Assembly: GCA_019925105.1 (NCBI GenBank)
Contig: JAHGAU010000027.1
Location: forward strand, 310,001-374,000
Direction: 5' to 3'
DNA: 64,000 bases
Source: Niebla homalea
Lineage: Eukaryota; Ascomycota; Lecanoromycetes; Lecanorales; Ramalinaceae
Shown: positions 35,699 to 45,900 of the stretch, piece by piece
Layout: every line of letters starts with the position of its first letter
Position numbering within the stretch: the first letter of the stretch is position 1
Made by a program: the position numbers and the translations under genes
The notes under the pieces: generated by a model
Told to the model about the DNA's origin: nothing
Database searches by the model: none
The model's input: the letters and a program-made list of their open reading frames with translations, nothing else

Positions 35699-36001
35699 TG
35701 TTATGCACCGATTGGTAATAAGTAAATGCACTCGGAGCTTCCCCTTGGTCACCTCTACCACCGAGTCAGTCAATATCCATGGTGTTTTGTGATGGATGGT
35801 CCGACGTGGGCGTCGGCTTTTTCCTTTTTATGGGCACTTGTTACGTGCAAGTAGTATAGATACCAAGATAGGCATAGCGCAGGGGCTTAGGGCTATGTAT
35901 GCTTGGCGCGCACTTACATAACTAGCAATACCGTTCATAGTTGCAATCCAGGCAATTACCACTCCACCCTCAATACCTGCACTTCGTCTTTTTCCCTGAC
36001 A
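35699..36001 (-). repeat. GagLTR-3 LTR (303 bp), minus orientation
   Basis: Read on the minus strand it begins TGTCAGGGAAAAAGACG and ends GGTGCATAACA. Its last about 35 bp match the ends of the 183-bp LTRs, including the following primer site, while its first 240 bp are different. It is almost free of RIP changes. It forms a head-to-head pair with the fragment at 36012-36170. Confidence 0.8.
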
Positions 36002-36011
36002 AATGGTAGCA

Positions 36012-36170
36012 AATAGTCAGGGAAAAAGACGAAGTGCAGGTATTGAGGGTGGAGTGGTAACTGCCTGGATTGCAACTATGAACGGTGTTGCTACTTATAT
36101 GGGTGCGCGCCAAGCATTCATAGCCCTATGCCCTTGCGCTATGCCTATTGTACTGCTTGTACGTAACAAG
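36012..36170 (+). repeat. Partial GagLTR-3-type LTR, head-to-head with 35699-36001
   Basis: It starts AGTCAGGGAAAAAGACG and ends ACGTAACAAG. It is the inverted partner of 35840-36001 across an 11-base spacer resembling the primer site (AATGGTAGCAA). The arms differ by point changes and a small gap. An open frame of 86 codons across it reads LTR sequence and is not a gene. Confidence 0.78.
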
Positions 36171-38560
36171 CGGCGTTACTATAAATTAAAGGGTACCGCC
36201 TTAAAGGAATTAATTAAACGTACTTTATACTTTATAAAAACTTATGCTTATCTTACTTTTTAATTTATATTATTTAAAAGATCTAAGGAGTTTTTAAAAT
36301 AATTAAATTTTTTACGTTAAAAATAAAACGTTAATATATAATACTATAAAAACGTAAACGATAAAATATAAGTCCTTTAAATAGAATTAAATAATATTAA
36401 GAAAGATTTATAATTAAAGATTAATTAAATTACTTACTTATAATAATAAAATTACTTAAACTCTTTATTTTTAAAGGATTTAAATTATATTTAAGCGTTA
36501 AAAAACTATAATTATAAATTAAAAAACCGGAACGCCGACCTTATTATTAAGCTTAAAAACCTTTATCGGAATAATTTAACCCTTTTACTTTATTAATCTA
36601 TAGCTTTTTTAACCTTTTATAAGAAGCTTAAGTCGATTAAAATTAAGGACTTAAAACCCTTTATAAGGGAAGACCGTAGTTAATATCGTTTCTTTAAATA
36701 CTACGTTATTATTAAACTTTATATTAATAAAGATTAATACTTAACGGCTTAAGCTTAAGTTAATTATATTTTAATATTATTAAACTTAAAAGTCCTTAAG
36801 TAATTAAAGATAAAGTATAATAAAGATACTTTATTAAGTTTTTAAACCCTTAAGGAATTTTAAACCTTTTTAAATTAAATTTTTAAAAATATTAATTAAA
36901 AAGAAAATTAAATTAATAATTTTTAAGTTTTAAGGATATTTAATAAGGATAAATTTATAACGTTTTATTTCGATTTTATTTACTTAATTAAAGTCTTTAA
37001 ATATATAAATCTTAAGAAGAACCTGAAAATTATAATCCGCGAATTAATTATTTAATTTTTTACCTAACTTTATAAAAATTTTCTTTAAAGAAACTATAAT
37101 TTAAATAACCTAGAGAAAACCTAGGTATATTTAAAAAGGATAAACCGTTTTTAATATTCAGAGTATTATTATTAATTAAAAACCTTTAAGTTTAATAAAA
37201 CCCCTATTAAGGAAATTAAGGAGACTACGAGAACCCATATTATTTCCTTTAAACCCCCCGGTAAAATACAAGGTTTTAGAGGGTCCGGGTTTTAATAAAT
37301 TATTTCCGCCGTCATAAAGTTAATTCTCCTTCCGGACGTTAAATACTTTACTTCTTAAGGGAATTATTTTAAAGTTAATTATTTTAATTATTAACGTAAT
37401 TAAAATAATATTTAAGAACGTTCCGTTTAAGTTTATTATATTGTTTTTAACTTAAATGAAAAATTTACTTATAATTAAAGCGGCCGGATCTTTTATACCT
37501 TTAAAAATACCTTATTTAATAATTTAAATAAGCCGTTAATAAAAAAAATTAAGCTTTATAAAAATTATCATAAAGGATAAAAATACATATTACTTTTAAA
37601 TTTTAACGATCGGATATATTAATAATATTAAAGACCCCTTTAACGTTTAAGATAATAAACCTTAAATTATTAATAAGTTTATAAGTTACGGAAATTAATA
37701 CTTTTTTTTATTTTTCTTAATTAATTTAAACGTTATTAATTATTATTTTATTAATAAACAAATTATCCTATGAATTTACGTAATACTTTAGATTTCTCCT
37801 TTAACCTTTTTCCGACTTAAGTTTATTTAAAATTATAAAAATAAATACTTATAACTTATTATTTATATAATTTATCCCCGGATAAGTATAAAAGGTTATT
37901 TAAAAAGCTAGTCTTTTATATTTCTTATTTAATTTAAAATATATAATATAATCCTTAAAAAACCTTAAATAAAACGGTATTACGTATTTATTTACCTTAT
38001 AATTAATAAGATTTTCTTTATATTTAATTAATATAATTATTATAAAATTAATTATTAAAACGTAAAACTTATTCCGGAATTCCTTCGGATTATAGTTTTA
38101 ATTTATTAAGTTTTAAATATATTCCTAGAAAATAAAAAATTAAAACTATTAAAGCCTTAAGAAAAAAAGAAAAAACTATTAAACGATCTTTTCCTCCCGG
38201 AGTTTATTAAAAAAAAAGACCCTTTTTAATTAAAGCTATTAATATGGCGGCCTTTTATATTATTATAAAGATTTAAAAAGAAAAAAAGACTTAAACCTTT
38301 TATACTTTAATAATTAATTTAATTAATTACCTGGATTTCCTTAATAATATTTTAATTAATATTTCCGTTATAAAAATTTATAAAAATAATTTTATAGAAA
38401 AAGCGGTCCTTATAAATAAGATTACGGTTAAACTTCTAATAAAATATTACGATTTTAAGGATATCTCTAATTATATAATAATAAATAAGTTACTTTTATA
38501 TCGCGATTATAATTATAAAATTAACTTAATTTCAGAAAAAATTCCCCCCCGGAGTTATAT
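36171..38560 (+). pseudogene. gag: Gyp1 gag and protease region, degraded
   Basis: Gyp1 resumes after the LTR cluster. The plus-strand translation at about 36960-37260 shows a run resembling the capsid end and linker of Ty3/Gypsy Gag proteins. It is followed by a short proline- and lysine-rich segment. No knuckle or aspartic protease triad survives clearly. It leads into the reverse transcriptase near 38.6 kb. The assignment rests mainly on position. Confidence 0.5.
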
Positions 38561-39900
38561 TTATTTACTTTTAAATTATAAGCTTTAGAAATTAAAGGAA
38601 TATATTATTAAGAACTTAAAAAAAGGATTTATTAAGTTTAATAAAGCCCCCTATAAATCCCTTATCCTTTTTACCTTTAAGTTTAACGGCGATTTACAAC
38701 TATACGTAGATTATCGTAATATTAACGTTATTACCAAGAGGAATCAATACCTTATTCCTTTAATAAAAAAGGTATTATTTTAAGTTATTAATTATAAGTG
38801 GATTACCCGCTTAAATATTATTACGACCTTTAATAAACTCCGTATATATTTAAAGAATAAAGACTTTACGATACTTATTATTTTATTAAGCGTTTTTAAA
38901 TATAAAGTTATGCCTTTTAACTTAATTAATAATTGTACCTTATATTAATAATATATAAATAAAATTTTATTTAATTATTTAACTATTTTTATTTAAGTTT
39001 ATTTAAATAATATTATTATTTATAGCGTTATTAAGAAAAAGTATATTTAATATATATACTTAATATTAAAACGCTTACGTAACTTTAACTTATAAATAAA
39101 TATCCGGAAGTATAAATTTAGAGTTTAATAAATTAAGTTTTTAAGTCTTATCTTTATTATTAACAAGTTAAAAGTAAACCTTAATAAAATAAATAAGATT
39201 AAGGATTAACCGGTCCCCATTAATCTAAAAGCCTTTTAAAGATTTTTTAATTTCTATAACTTTTATTAAAGATTTATTCTTTAATTCTTTAAAATAATAA
39301 ACCCCCTTTTAAAGCTTATTAAAAAGGAAACCTTATTTATATAATCCCCGGAATACTAAAAGGCTTATACGATATTTAAAAAGGCTTTTATTATAGCCTT
39401 TATATTATCCTATTATAATCCTAATAAAAAGATAATCCTTAAGATTAACTCTTTAAATTACGTTTCCGGCGGTATTCTTTCTTAATATAATAAGTTTAAA
39501 AAGTTATATTTAATAACTTATTATTTTAAGAGTATATTATTAATTAAGTATAATTATAATATTTATAATAAAAAGCTTTTCATTATTATTAAATAATTAA
39601 AGAATTAATAATTAAAATTAAAAATAATAAAGAAGCCCTTTAATATTTTTAATAATAATTAAGCCTTAAAGTACTTTATTAAGAGTTAAAAACTTATAAA
39701 ACGTTAAATAAAATACCTTAATATCCTTTCTGAATTTAATTTTCAAGTTATTTACCGTTTAAGTAAATAAAATAATAAGGTTAACGCCCTTATTTAAATG
39801 CCCGGTTATCGATTATAAGGCGATAACGATAATACAATTAAAGATTAACTTTAAACGGTTTTAACCTTTAAGTACTTTAAGCTTTTAACTTTAAATAAAA
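38560..39900 (+). pseudogene. pol: Gyp1 reverse transcriptase and RNase H, degraded
   Basis: From about 38675 the translation reads FKFNGDLQLYVDYRNINVI then TKRNQY and IPLI, the Ty3/Gypsy RT block LRMCVDYRGLN. Next come TRLNIITTFNK and KYKVMPFNLINN, matching the KLDIRAAFNK and KYKVMPFGLTN blocks, in the same frame over about 110 codons with few stops. The catalytic YVDDILIYS box is mutated to YLNNIIIYS at about 38995-39020. A FLGF-like connection (FFNFYNFY) and RNase H follow with more stops. This is the best preserved RT of the Gypsy relics here. Confidence 0.88.
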
Positions 39901-40079
39901 AGGAAAAGGTACCGGTATCAACCTATTTAATCCCTAAAGAACTTGGATTTTATAAGTAAATCCGTAAAGCCAACCGTATTAATAAGGGTTTAACGGAGTT
40001 TAAGAAAGTAATTACGGAAAATGAATTATTTAATTTTAAAAACGTATTTTTAATCCGTATTAAAATTCAGTCCGATATC

Positions 40080-41160
40080 TTTATTAATAAAGGTAAATTA
40101 TAAATAATAATACCGTTTATTACGGAGCTCTTAAAGTATATTTATAATAAATTAATTAATAATTACCCCGGCCGGGATTATATAATCGAACTTACTTCCT
40201 GGTATTTCTTTTAGTTTACTTTATAAAACGATATCGACCGTTATATTTTAAATTATAATATTTATTTTTAGTTTAAAACCTTATAATAAAAGCTTATAAG
40301 ACTATCTTATTAATCAGAAATCCCAAAATAAAAATAAATTAATTTTTTAATTAAATTTATTACCGGACTATTTAAATATAAAGGTATAAACGCTATCTTT
40401 ACCGTAATTTATATATTATTAAAAGGCCGATATTATATCCTTTATTACGTTAAAAAGGAAAAGACCTCCGTTAAGGAAATAACCTGGCTTTTTATTAAGG
40501 AAGTATTTAAATATTACGGCCTTTTAAATAATATTATTTTAAATTACGGCCCGTAATTTATTAATAAAATATAACGTTCTTTATTATATTAACTTAAAAT
40601 TAACCTTTAAACCTTAATTCTTTATTACGCTAAAAATAATAATTAAATTAAAAGAATAAATTAAAAGGTAAAATAAGGACTCCAGACCTATATAAATTGC
40701 TTATAAGACGATTAAATATAATAATTATTTATAATAGAATTTACGGATAATAATAACTTAAATTAATTAATTAAAATAATACTTTTCTACTTTAATAAAG
40801 GCTTTTATTTAAGGATATTATTCGGGCTTAATAATATTAAATATATTACCGTCCGTAAATAACTCTAAGTTAAGGAAGCCATTAATATTATTAAAACTAT
40901 ATAAGAAATCCTTAATATAATACGTTTTAATTTAAATAAAACTTACAATAATATATTTAAGTAAATTAACTATTAACGCCGGGACGTAAAGTTTAAAATG
41001 AATAATAAAATTTACGTAAACGTTAAATATTTAATAACCGATTAATTCAATAAAAAGTTAAATTATAAATGCTTAAATCCTTATATTATCCTTAAATAAT
41101 ATTATTCCTCCTATAAATTAAATATCTTAAATACCTTTTAAGCTTACTTTATTTTCTATA
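40080..41160 (+). pseudogene. pol: Gyp1 integrase, degraded
   Basis: The plus-strand translation from about 40110 gives a PGRDYIIEL segment at the zinc-binding HHCC region, where fungal Gypsy elements read HPGRDRTIELVSRHF. Around 40470-40560 it has KEITWLFIKEVFKYYGLLNNI and then a DRGPQF-like stretch (NYGPQFINKI), the second catalytic aspartate region. An ENNNQTERINQ-like segment follows at about 40620. Catalytic residues are altered and stops are frequent, with several frame changes. Confidence 0.8.
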
Positions 41161-41169
41161 TAAGCGATT

Positions 41170-41440
41170 TAACCTATATTTTAATCAAAGAAAAATTACT
41201 TTTACCGGGATAAATTAATTTACCCTTTAAACCCGTTTTTATAAATAAAAAGGATATTAAGGGATAAGAGCTTAAAGAAATTATTAATTCTTAGCGTATT
41301 AATTTAAAAACAGAAGTTATAATATAAAATTAAATAAGTAAAATTACCCCCGGATAATACTTAATATTAAGCCAACGTTAAAGAATTCCTTTATGCTTAA
41401 GGATTAATTAAAGCTTTTTATAAAAAGTACTTAAATAAGC
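41170..41440 (+). pseudogene. Gyp1 chromodomain, degraded
   Basis: Downstream of the integrase the translation gives ELKEIINS, YKIKWVKLPPDNT-like residues and NVKEFLYA, then KAFYKKYLNKPG. This is the pattern of chromodomains at the C-terminus of chromovirus integrases: YEVEEILDSR, YLVKWKGYP, NTWEP, LVREFH. Such domains read histone marks and steer integration to heterochromatin. Many aromatic-cage residues are mutated. Confidence 0.72.
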
Positions 41441-41886
41441 CCGGATTACGGCCCGGAGATTTAAACGATATAATAATACTTCAGATAGTTTTTAAGGGTT
41501 ACCCCGAATATTTAAGGTAAATAATAACTTCTCCAGGCATAAAACTTAATATTATAAGCTATATATTACGTCTTTACTGGGCTTAAGGGCCTTTTCAAAT
41601 AATTTTATAGCTTCCCGAAGTTATTAAAGCGATTATTATTAATATTATTTACCTATATAGATTATACGCCCTTTTATTAATATAAATTTAATATATAAGG
41701 TAAAAAAGTTAAAAAAAATATTTTAAAAAAGGGGTAAATCGCAAAAAACGATACCTGCCCCGGAACCCCCCGGATGAAATTACGTTTTAAGGCTTACTAC
41801 GGGGGCTACCGCCACGATCTTACCCCGTATACTTACACCAGCTACCCGGCCACCGCCACGATACTACCCCTACCATTCTTATACCA

Positions 41887-42075
41887 CTTACCCAGTTAAC
41901 CAATAACGGGTAAGCGAAGTGATTTACGATTCTCACTTTACTTACCCGGTTAATTAATAACGGGTAAGCTAAATATGATTCTTATATTAATTACCCGGCC
42001 AGCCAAAAACGGGTAAGCTAGGTAATAACTTCACCTTACTTTAATTACCTGGTTAATTAGTAACGGGTAAGAGGG
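41887..42075 (+). repeat. Four stem-loop repeats in the Gyp1 3' region
   Basis: Four copies of a 30-bp inverted repeat, CTTACCCGG...AACGGGTAAG, start at 41887, 41941, 41990 and 42043, spaced 49-54 bp. Each can form a stem of 8 to 9 bp around a loop containing TTAATTAATA. Just upstream, a CCGCCACGAT...TACCCC segment also occurs twice (about 41809-41870). Confidence 0.85.
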
Positions 42076-42141
42076 GTAATTTTAAGTTTAAAATCTTTTC
42101 CCTTTTTAGCGTACTTATAGGCTTGAAAGCGAGTTTTTCTT

Positions 42142-42154
42142 AAGGGGGGGGTAA
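42142..42154 (+). promoter_or_regulatory. Gyp1 polypurine tract
   Basis: AAGGGGGGGGTAA directly precedes the 3' LTR. This is the expected place and composition of the plus-strand primer for an LTR retrotransposon and supports the LTR start at 42155. Confidence 0.8.
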
Positions 42155-42369
42155 TATTAGGGTTTAGGGGTGTTAATAATTAAGGTACAGGCTTTACCGG
42201 GCCTACCCCGGGCTAAGCCCGGGGTTAACCAGGTACAAGGAGTGTCACCGACTGGGTATATCAGGGCCTTCGGCCCCTTCACTCCTATACTTCTGTACTT
42301 TAATATCTTTAGTTATACGTAATACACCCTTTGCCTTCCAACCACCCCAGAGCTGCTTGCACTCTAACA
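42155..42369 (+). repeat. Gyp1 3' LTR (215 bp)
   Basis: This is the direct copy of 31788-32002. Here the inner left edge is mutated (TATTAGGGTTTAGGGG) and the outer right edge is intact (CCAACCACCCCAGAGC and CACTCTAACA), opposite to the 5' LTR. Confidence 0.92.
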
Positions 42370-42960
42370 ATAATCGCGTTTAAGTAATAACGGTATTATT
42401 TAAAAAGGAGTTTTAAAGCTATTTAAATATAAACGGATTATAATAACCTTTAAGGGTTTATAGAATAACCGGCGTTAAGCTTATATTAGGTTAAATAAAC
42501 CTTAAAACTTATTAATTATAACTTTAAAGTATTTTATTATTAAAGTAAAATAAACCTTATTAATTTTTTATTGAAACGTTTAAACTATAAAGGAGTCTTA
42601 CCTTTTAATATTACTTTATTATTTACCTTATAAAATAAGTTCGTACTTTAATCCGATAAGTTAACGGAACGCCGGCGGATGGCGGCTATTAATTATTATC
42701 TATTATTTACTTTAAAAAATATTTTAAATTATTATTTTATAAAAAGAGATTTAATAATTATTTAAAGGGCTTTATGAGGTATTTTAAGTTAATTAAGTTA
42801 TTTATTAAAGATCTATAGGCTAACGATACGTTTATATATAAGATTAAGGAGGATAACGTAACGCCGATATATTCTTATTAAAATTATAATAATACTTAAA
42901 GACTTAATCCAAATAACCCCACCTTATTATTTATAAGGGCCGTATATACGTCTTTTACGA
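42370..42960 (+). pseudogene. pol: Gyp2 RNase H, remainder
   Basis: The Gyp2 frame resumes after the Gyp1 target duplication. The translation gives YLKRS then YTDYNNLQGFI-like residues at about 42395-42460, matching the RNase H block LEGA...VLTDHKNLEYF. NFLLKRLNY and LPFNIT follow, matching the WAEFLSRFDF region. The order confirms that 31144-31787 and this segment are one gene. Confidence 0.8.
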
Positions 42961-44000
42961 TAAAACGGTTAAAAAAAACTAATTGATAAGTATTATAATA
43001 GTTTATTAACGGGTTACTTTAAAGCCAAAAAAACGTATAAGTTCCTGGCCCGTAAATATTATTAAAATAATTTAAAAGCTTAAATTAATAATTATATTAA
43101 AACGTACGATAATTATTAAAGGATTAAGGTATTATATTACCGCCTTTATAGCGAACTTACTTTATTCTTTTAACCGATTATACCCTAGAGAGAATTTAAT
43201 ATAAACTTTATTATTAACTTACTTATAAGTAAAATTAAAAATAATATTTATAATTCAATTTTAATAATCGTAAATAAATATATAAAGATATATAAATACC
43301 TCTCCGTTATAAAATAAATTAATACTGTTATATTAACGGACCTTTTTTTTTTTAGAATTCGTATTATAATATAATATACCGGTTAAATTTATAATTAACC
43401 GAGGGTTTTTATTTATTAATAAACTCTAAGGATCGGTCTATTATTATATAAAAATAAAGTATGAATTAAATACCGCTTTTTACCTATAAACGGATAGCTA
43501 AATAAAATATTAAAGTTAAGGTTTTAAGTAATATTTAAGGATTTTTATTAACTTCAAGTAAAAAATTAAATAGGATTATTCCCTTTAATTGAATTTACTT
43601 ATATAAACTCGGAATATTTAACTTTGAATTATAACCTTTTAATAACGATATATAATTATAATCCAGATATTTGTTTTAAACTTAAGGATTAACCTATAAA
43701 GAAAAAGATATTTATAATAAAAAATAAGGTTAAAGTATTATATAAAATACAATTAATATTAATAAATTAATAACGTTATATTATTAAATCGATTTAAAAA
43801 ATATATAATAAAAAATATAAGTTAAAATTATATAACGTTAATAAATTAATAATCTTAAATACCAAAAACCTTAAATTAAAGTAATTAAATAAAAAGCTTA
43901 TATTCCGATTTATAGAACCCTTTAAAATTAATAATGAAATTAGAACGTAAACGTACCGTTTATTTTTCCCTATTACCTATTAAATCCACCCTATTATTTA
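42960..44000 (+). pseudogene. pol: Gyp2 integrase, degraded
   Basis: Near 43000-43100 the translation reads LLTGYFKAKKTYKFLARKYYW, matching the HFGVKKTLELLRRKYYWPGM zinc-binding region, and then TYDNYQRIK for CDTCQRNK. PWREFNINFI at about 43185-43215 holds the first catalytic region (an N replaces D), and NRGFLFINKL at about 43400 matches DRGSQFTSKFW. A TAF-like and QTD-like segment follows. This is the best recognisable integrase of the window. Confidence 0.87.
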
Positions 44001-44069
44001 TATTTTTCTTTTAAAGTTTTATTATATTTACGCCGGTAATTAAACGGCGGAAACTATAACATAAGTATC

Positions 44070-44285
44070 TGAATTAATTAATAATAAAAAAGAATAAATA
44101 ATTAAAGAAATTATTAATAAAGTTAAGAATAAAAAGGGCGTTTAATATTGGGTTAAATAAATTAATTAAAACTTTAAATATAATTAATAAATATTAAAAA
44201 CGGACTTAAAGTACTTTTAAAAATTACGGGAATAATACGATAAAATAGTACGGAGTAAGAAAAGACGTAAATAAGATTATAATGT
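44070..44285 (+). pseudogene. Gyp2 chromodomain, degraded
   Basis: The translation gives IIKEIINKVKNKKGV then YWVKQINQNFKYN and LKYF-KLREY, followed by KKRRK. This fits a chromodomain of the form VVEEIIDERRDRRG, YLVKWIGWDFEYNQW and LREFHERYP at the end of a chromovirus pol. The basic end is the likely C-terminus of the polyprotein. Confidence 0.68.
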
Positions 44286-44289
44286 TGGG

Positions 44290-45887
44290 ATAACGGAGGT
44301 TATATATATAATTAATAACTATATATATAATTGATATTATAGTTACTTAATTTCTATACGTTATCCTTTTATAAGATTATTAAAGTCTAGGCTTTAATTA
44401 ATAACTTTACTTATTACGGATATTACGTATACGGATAAGCCTGCGTTATAAAAGTAATTATTTTTATAATAATATTATAATTAATAAGAATAACTTTAAT
44501 AATAACCATAATAATATTAAAGGTAAAAAAGCGTAAGTATTAAGTTATAAGCGCTTAACGCGTTATTAAATTGAAGATATTAAGTAAATAAAGTTATTAA
44601 CGTAATAAAAGATTAATAAGTATATTTATTAAAATTACGTTAACGCTCCGGTAACTTTAATAATATTATCCGTTGTATTACTTTTAATAATATATAGATT
44701 ATTAGCGCTTAACGCTTAACGTTATTAACTTTAACTCTTAACGTTAAACTTTAATAACGTTAACGTATAAAAATAAAAGAATAATTTATAATTTTATATT
44801 AACGTAAATTACCTTCTTTTTCTTTATTTTTTTTTATATATAAGTTAATAATACTTGAATTAAATATAAGGGTATTATGTCGCCTTCCTCTTCCTTTAAC
44901 TTTTAATTAAAGATATTTCCTTAATATTACTTATTGGAAAAGCTTTTTACCTTGATTTTAAGATATTACTTTTAAAAGCTAAGGTTAACCCCCTTAATAG
45001 CGCCGTTAACGAAAGTATAATTTTTTTTTCCTTTTTTTTAAATAGGCTAAAACCCGTATTTTCCTCCTCCTTTTTACCTTTTAAACTACCGGATATTATA
45101 AACTTGGGGTTTTGTCTTTTTACCCCGGATATAGGATCGGGAAATAAGGAGTAACTCCTTAACGGAATTAACTTTTATAAAAAGCCCGGATTTTCCGTAT
45201 TAAGTTAATTTAGCTATTAAACGTTAATATTATTATTTTATTATTAAATTATGATTTACTTATTTACTTTTTAAGTTAAATAATTCTTCTTTCTGCCGCC
45301 TTAACGTAAACGGTAAACGCCTTTTTCTTAACTTAAAAGATTAACATTTCCTTTTTAACTTTTAAAGTAACTTAACGGAGCGTATATTCCGTCCAATTAA
45401 CGGTAATTAACGTTTAATTAATATTTAACCGGAAGGCTTTAAAACCCTAAAGGATTTTATTACGCTTCCGTACGTACCGGGCTTACGCCTTAATAGACTA
45501 CGTACCGATTAATTAATACTTACGTATTTATTAAGTTACCCGGGGCTATAACCAATCCGGGAACTATATATATATTAAAGTAATAACGGTCCGACGGCGT
45601 TAAAGACGCTTACGGGAAGGTAACTGGAAGGGTATTATTTATTATAATATTTACGGTAAAATAAAAGGCCTTATTAATATAAAAATTTATTTTATAAAAA
45701 GTAAATCGAATAAGGCGTTATTATATATATTATTAATATTATATTTATATTTACGTTAACGATACGTCGTTATATATATATTATATTACTTAAAAATTAA
45801 GTTAAACTTATATGTTTTATTAATAAACAGAAAAAAGCGGACTATGAACGTAAATAAAACGTTTACGTAACGTTAATATTATATATT
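44290..45887. other. Unassigned 3' region of Gyp2
   Basis: Between the chromodomain and LINE-G lie 1.6 kb with no recognised domain. The part 45040-45650 is less AT-rich than the rest. Short repeats such as TTATATATATAATTAATAAC occur near 44300. Neither strand gives a motif I can name. A long 3' untranslated region, an additional Gyp2 gene, or another embedded element are all possible. Confidence 0.35.
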
Positions 45888-45900
45888 ATAATAATAATAT

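Larger units (their letters stand above)
31788..42369 (+). mobile_element. Gyp1, complete Ty3/Gypsy chromovirus with an internal LTR cluster
   Basis: This plus-strand element has 215-bp LTRs (31788-32002 and 42155-42369) and exact 5-bp target duplications ATAAT at 31783-31787 and 42370-42374. A polypurine tract, AAGGGGGGGGTAA, directly precedes the 3' LTR. The order is gag, RT, integrase, chromodomain. It inserted into the RNase H of Gyp2, which resumes in register afterwards. About 3.3 kb of its length (32913 to about 36171) is a cluster of small LTR elements in the gag region. It is strongly RIP-mutated except at its outer edges. Confidence 0.9.

Noticed and set aside
36003..36263. 86-codon open frame in a GC-rich stretch
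   Set aside because: It reads through a partial GagLTR-3-type LTR (36012-36170) into Gyp1 sequence, and the same bases occur in inverted form next door. It is open because this stretch escaped RIP, not because it is a gene.
41887..42075. CRISPR-like array
   Set aside because: Repeats are imperfect, spacers are short and similar, and the setting is the 3' end of a eukaryotic retrotransposon.
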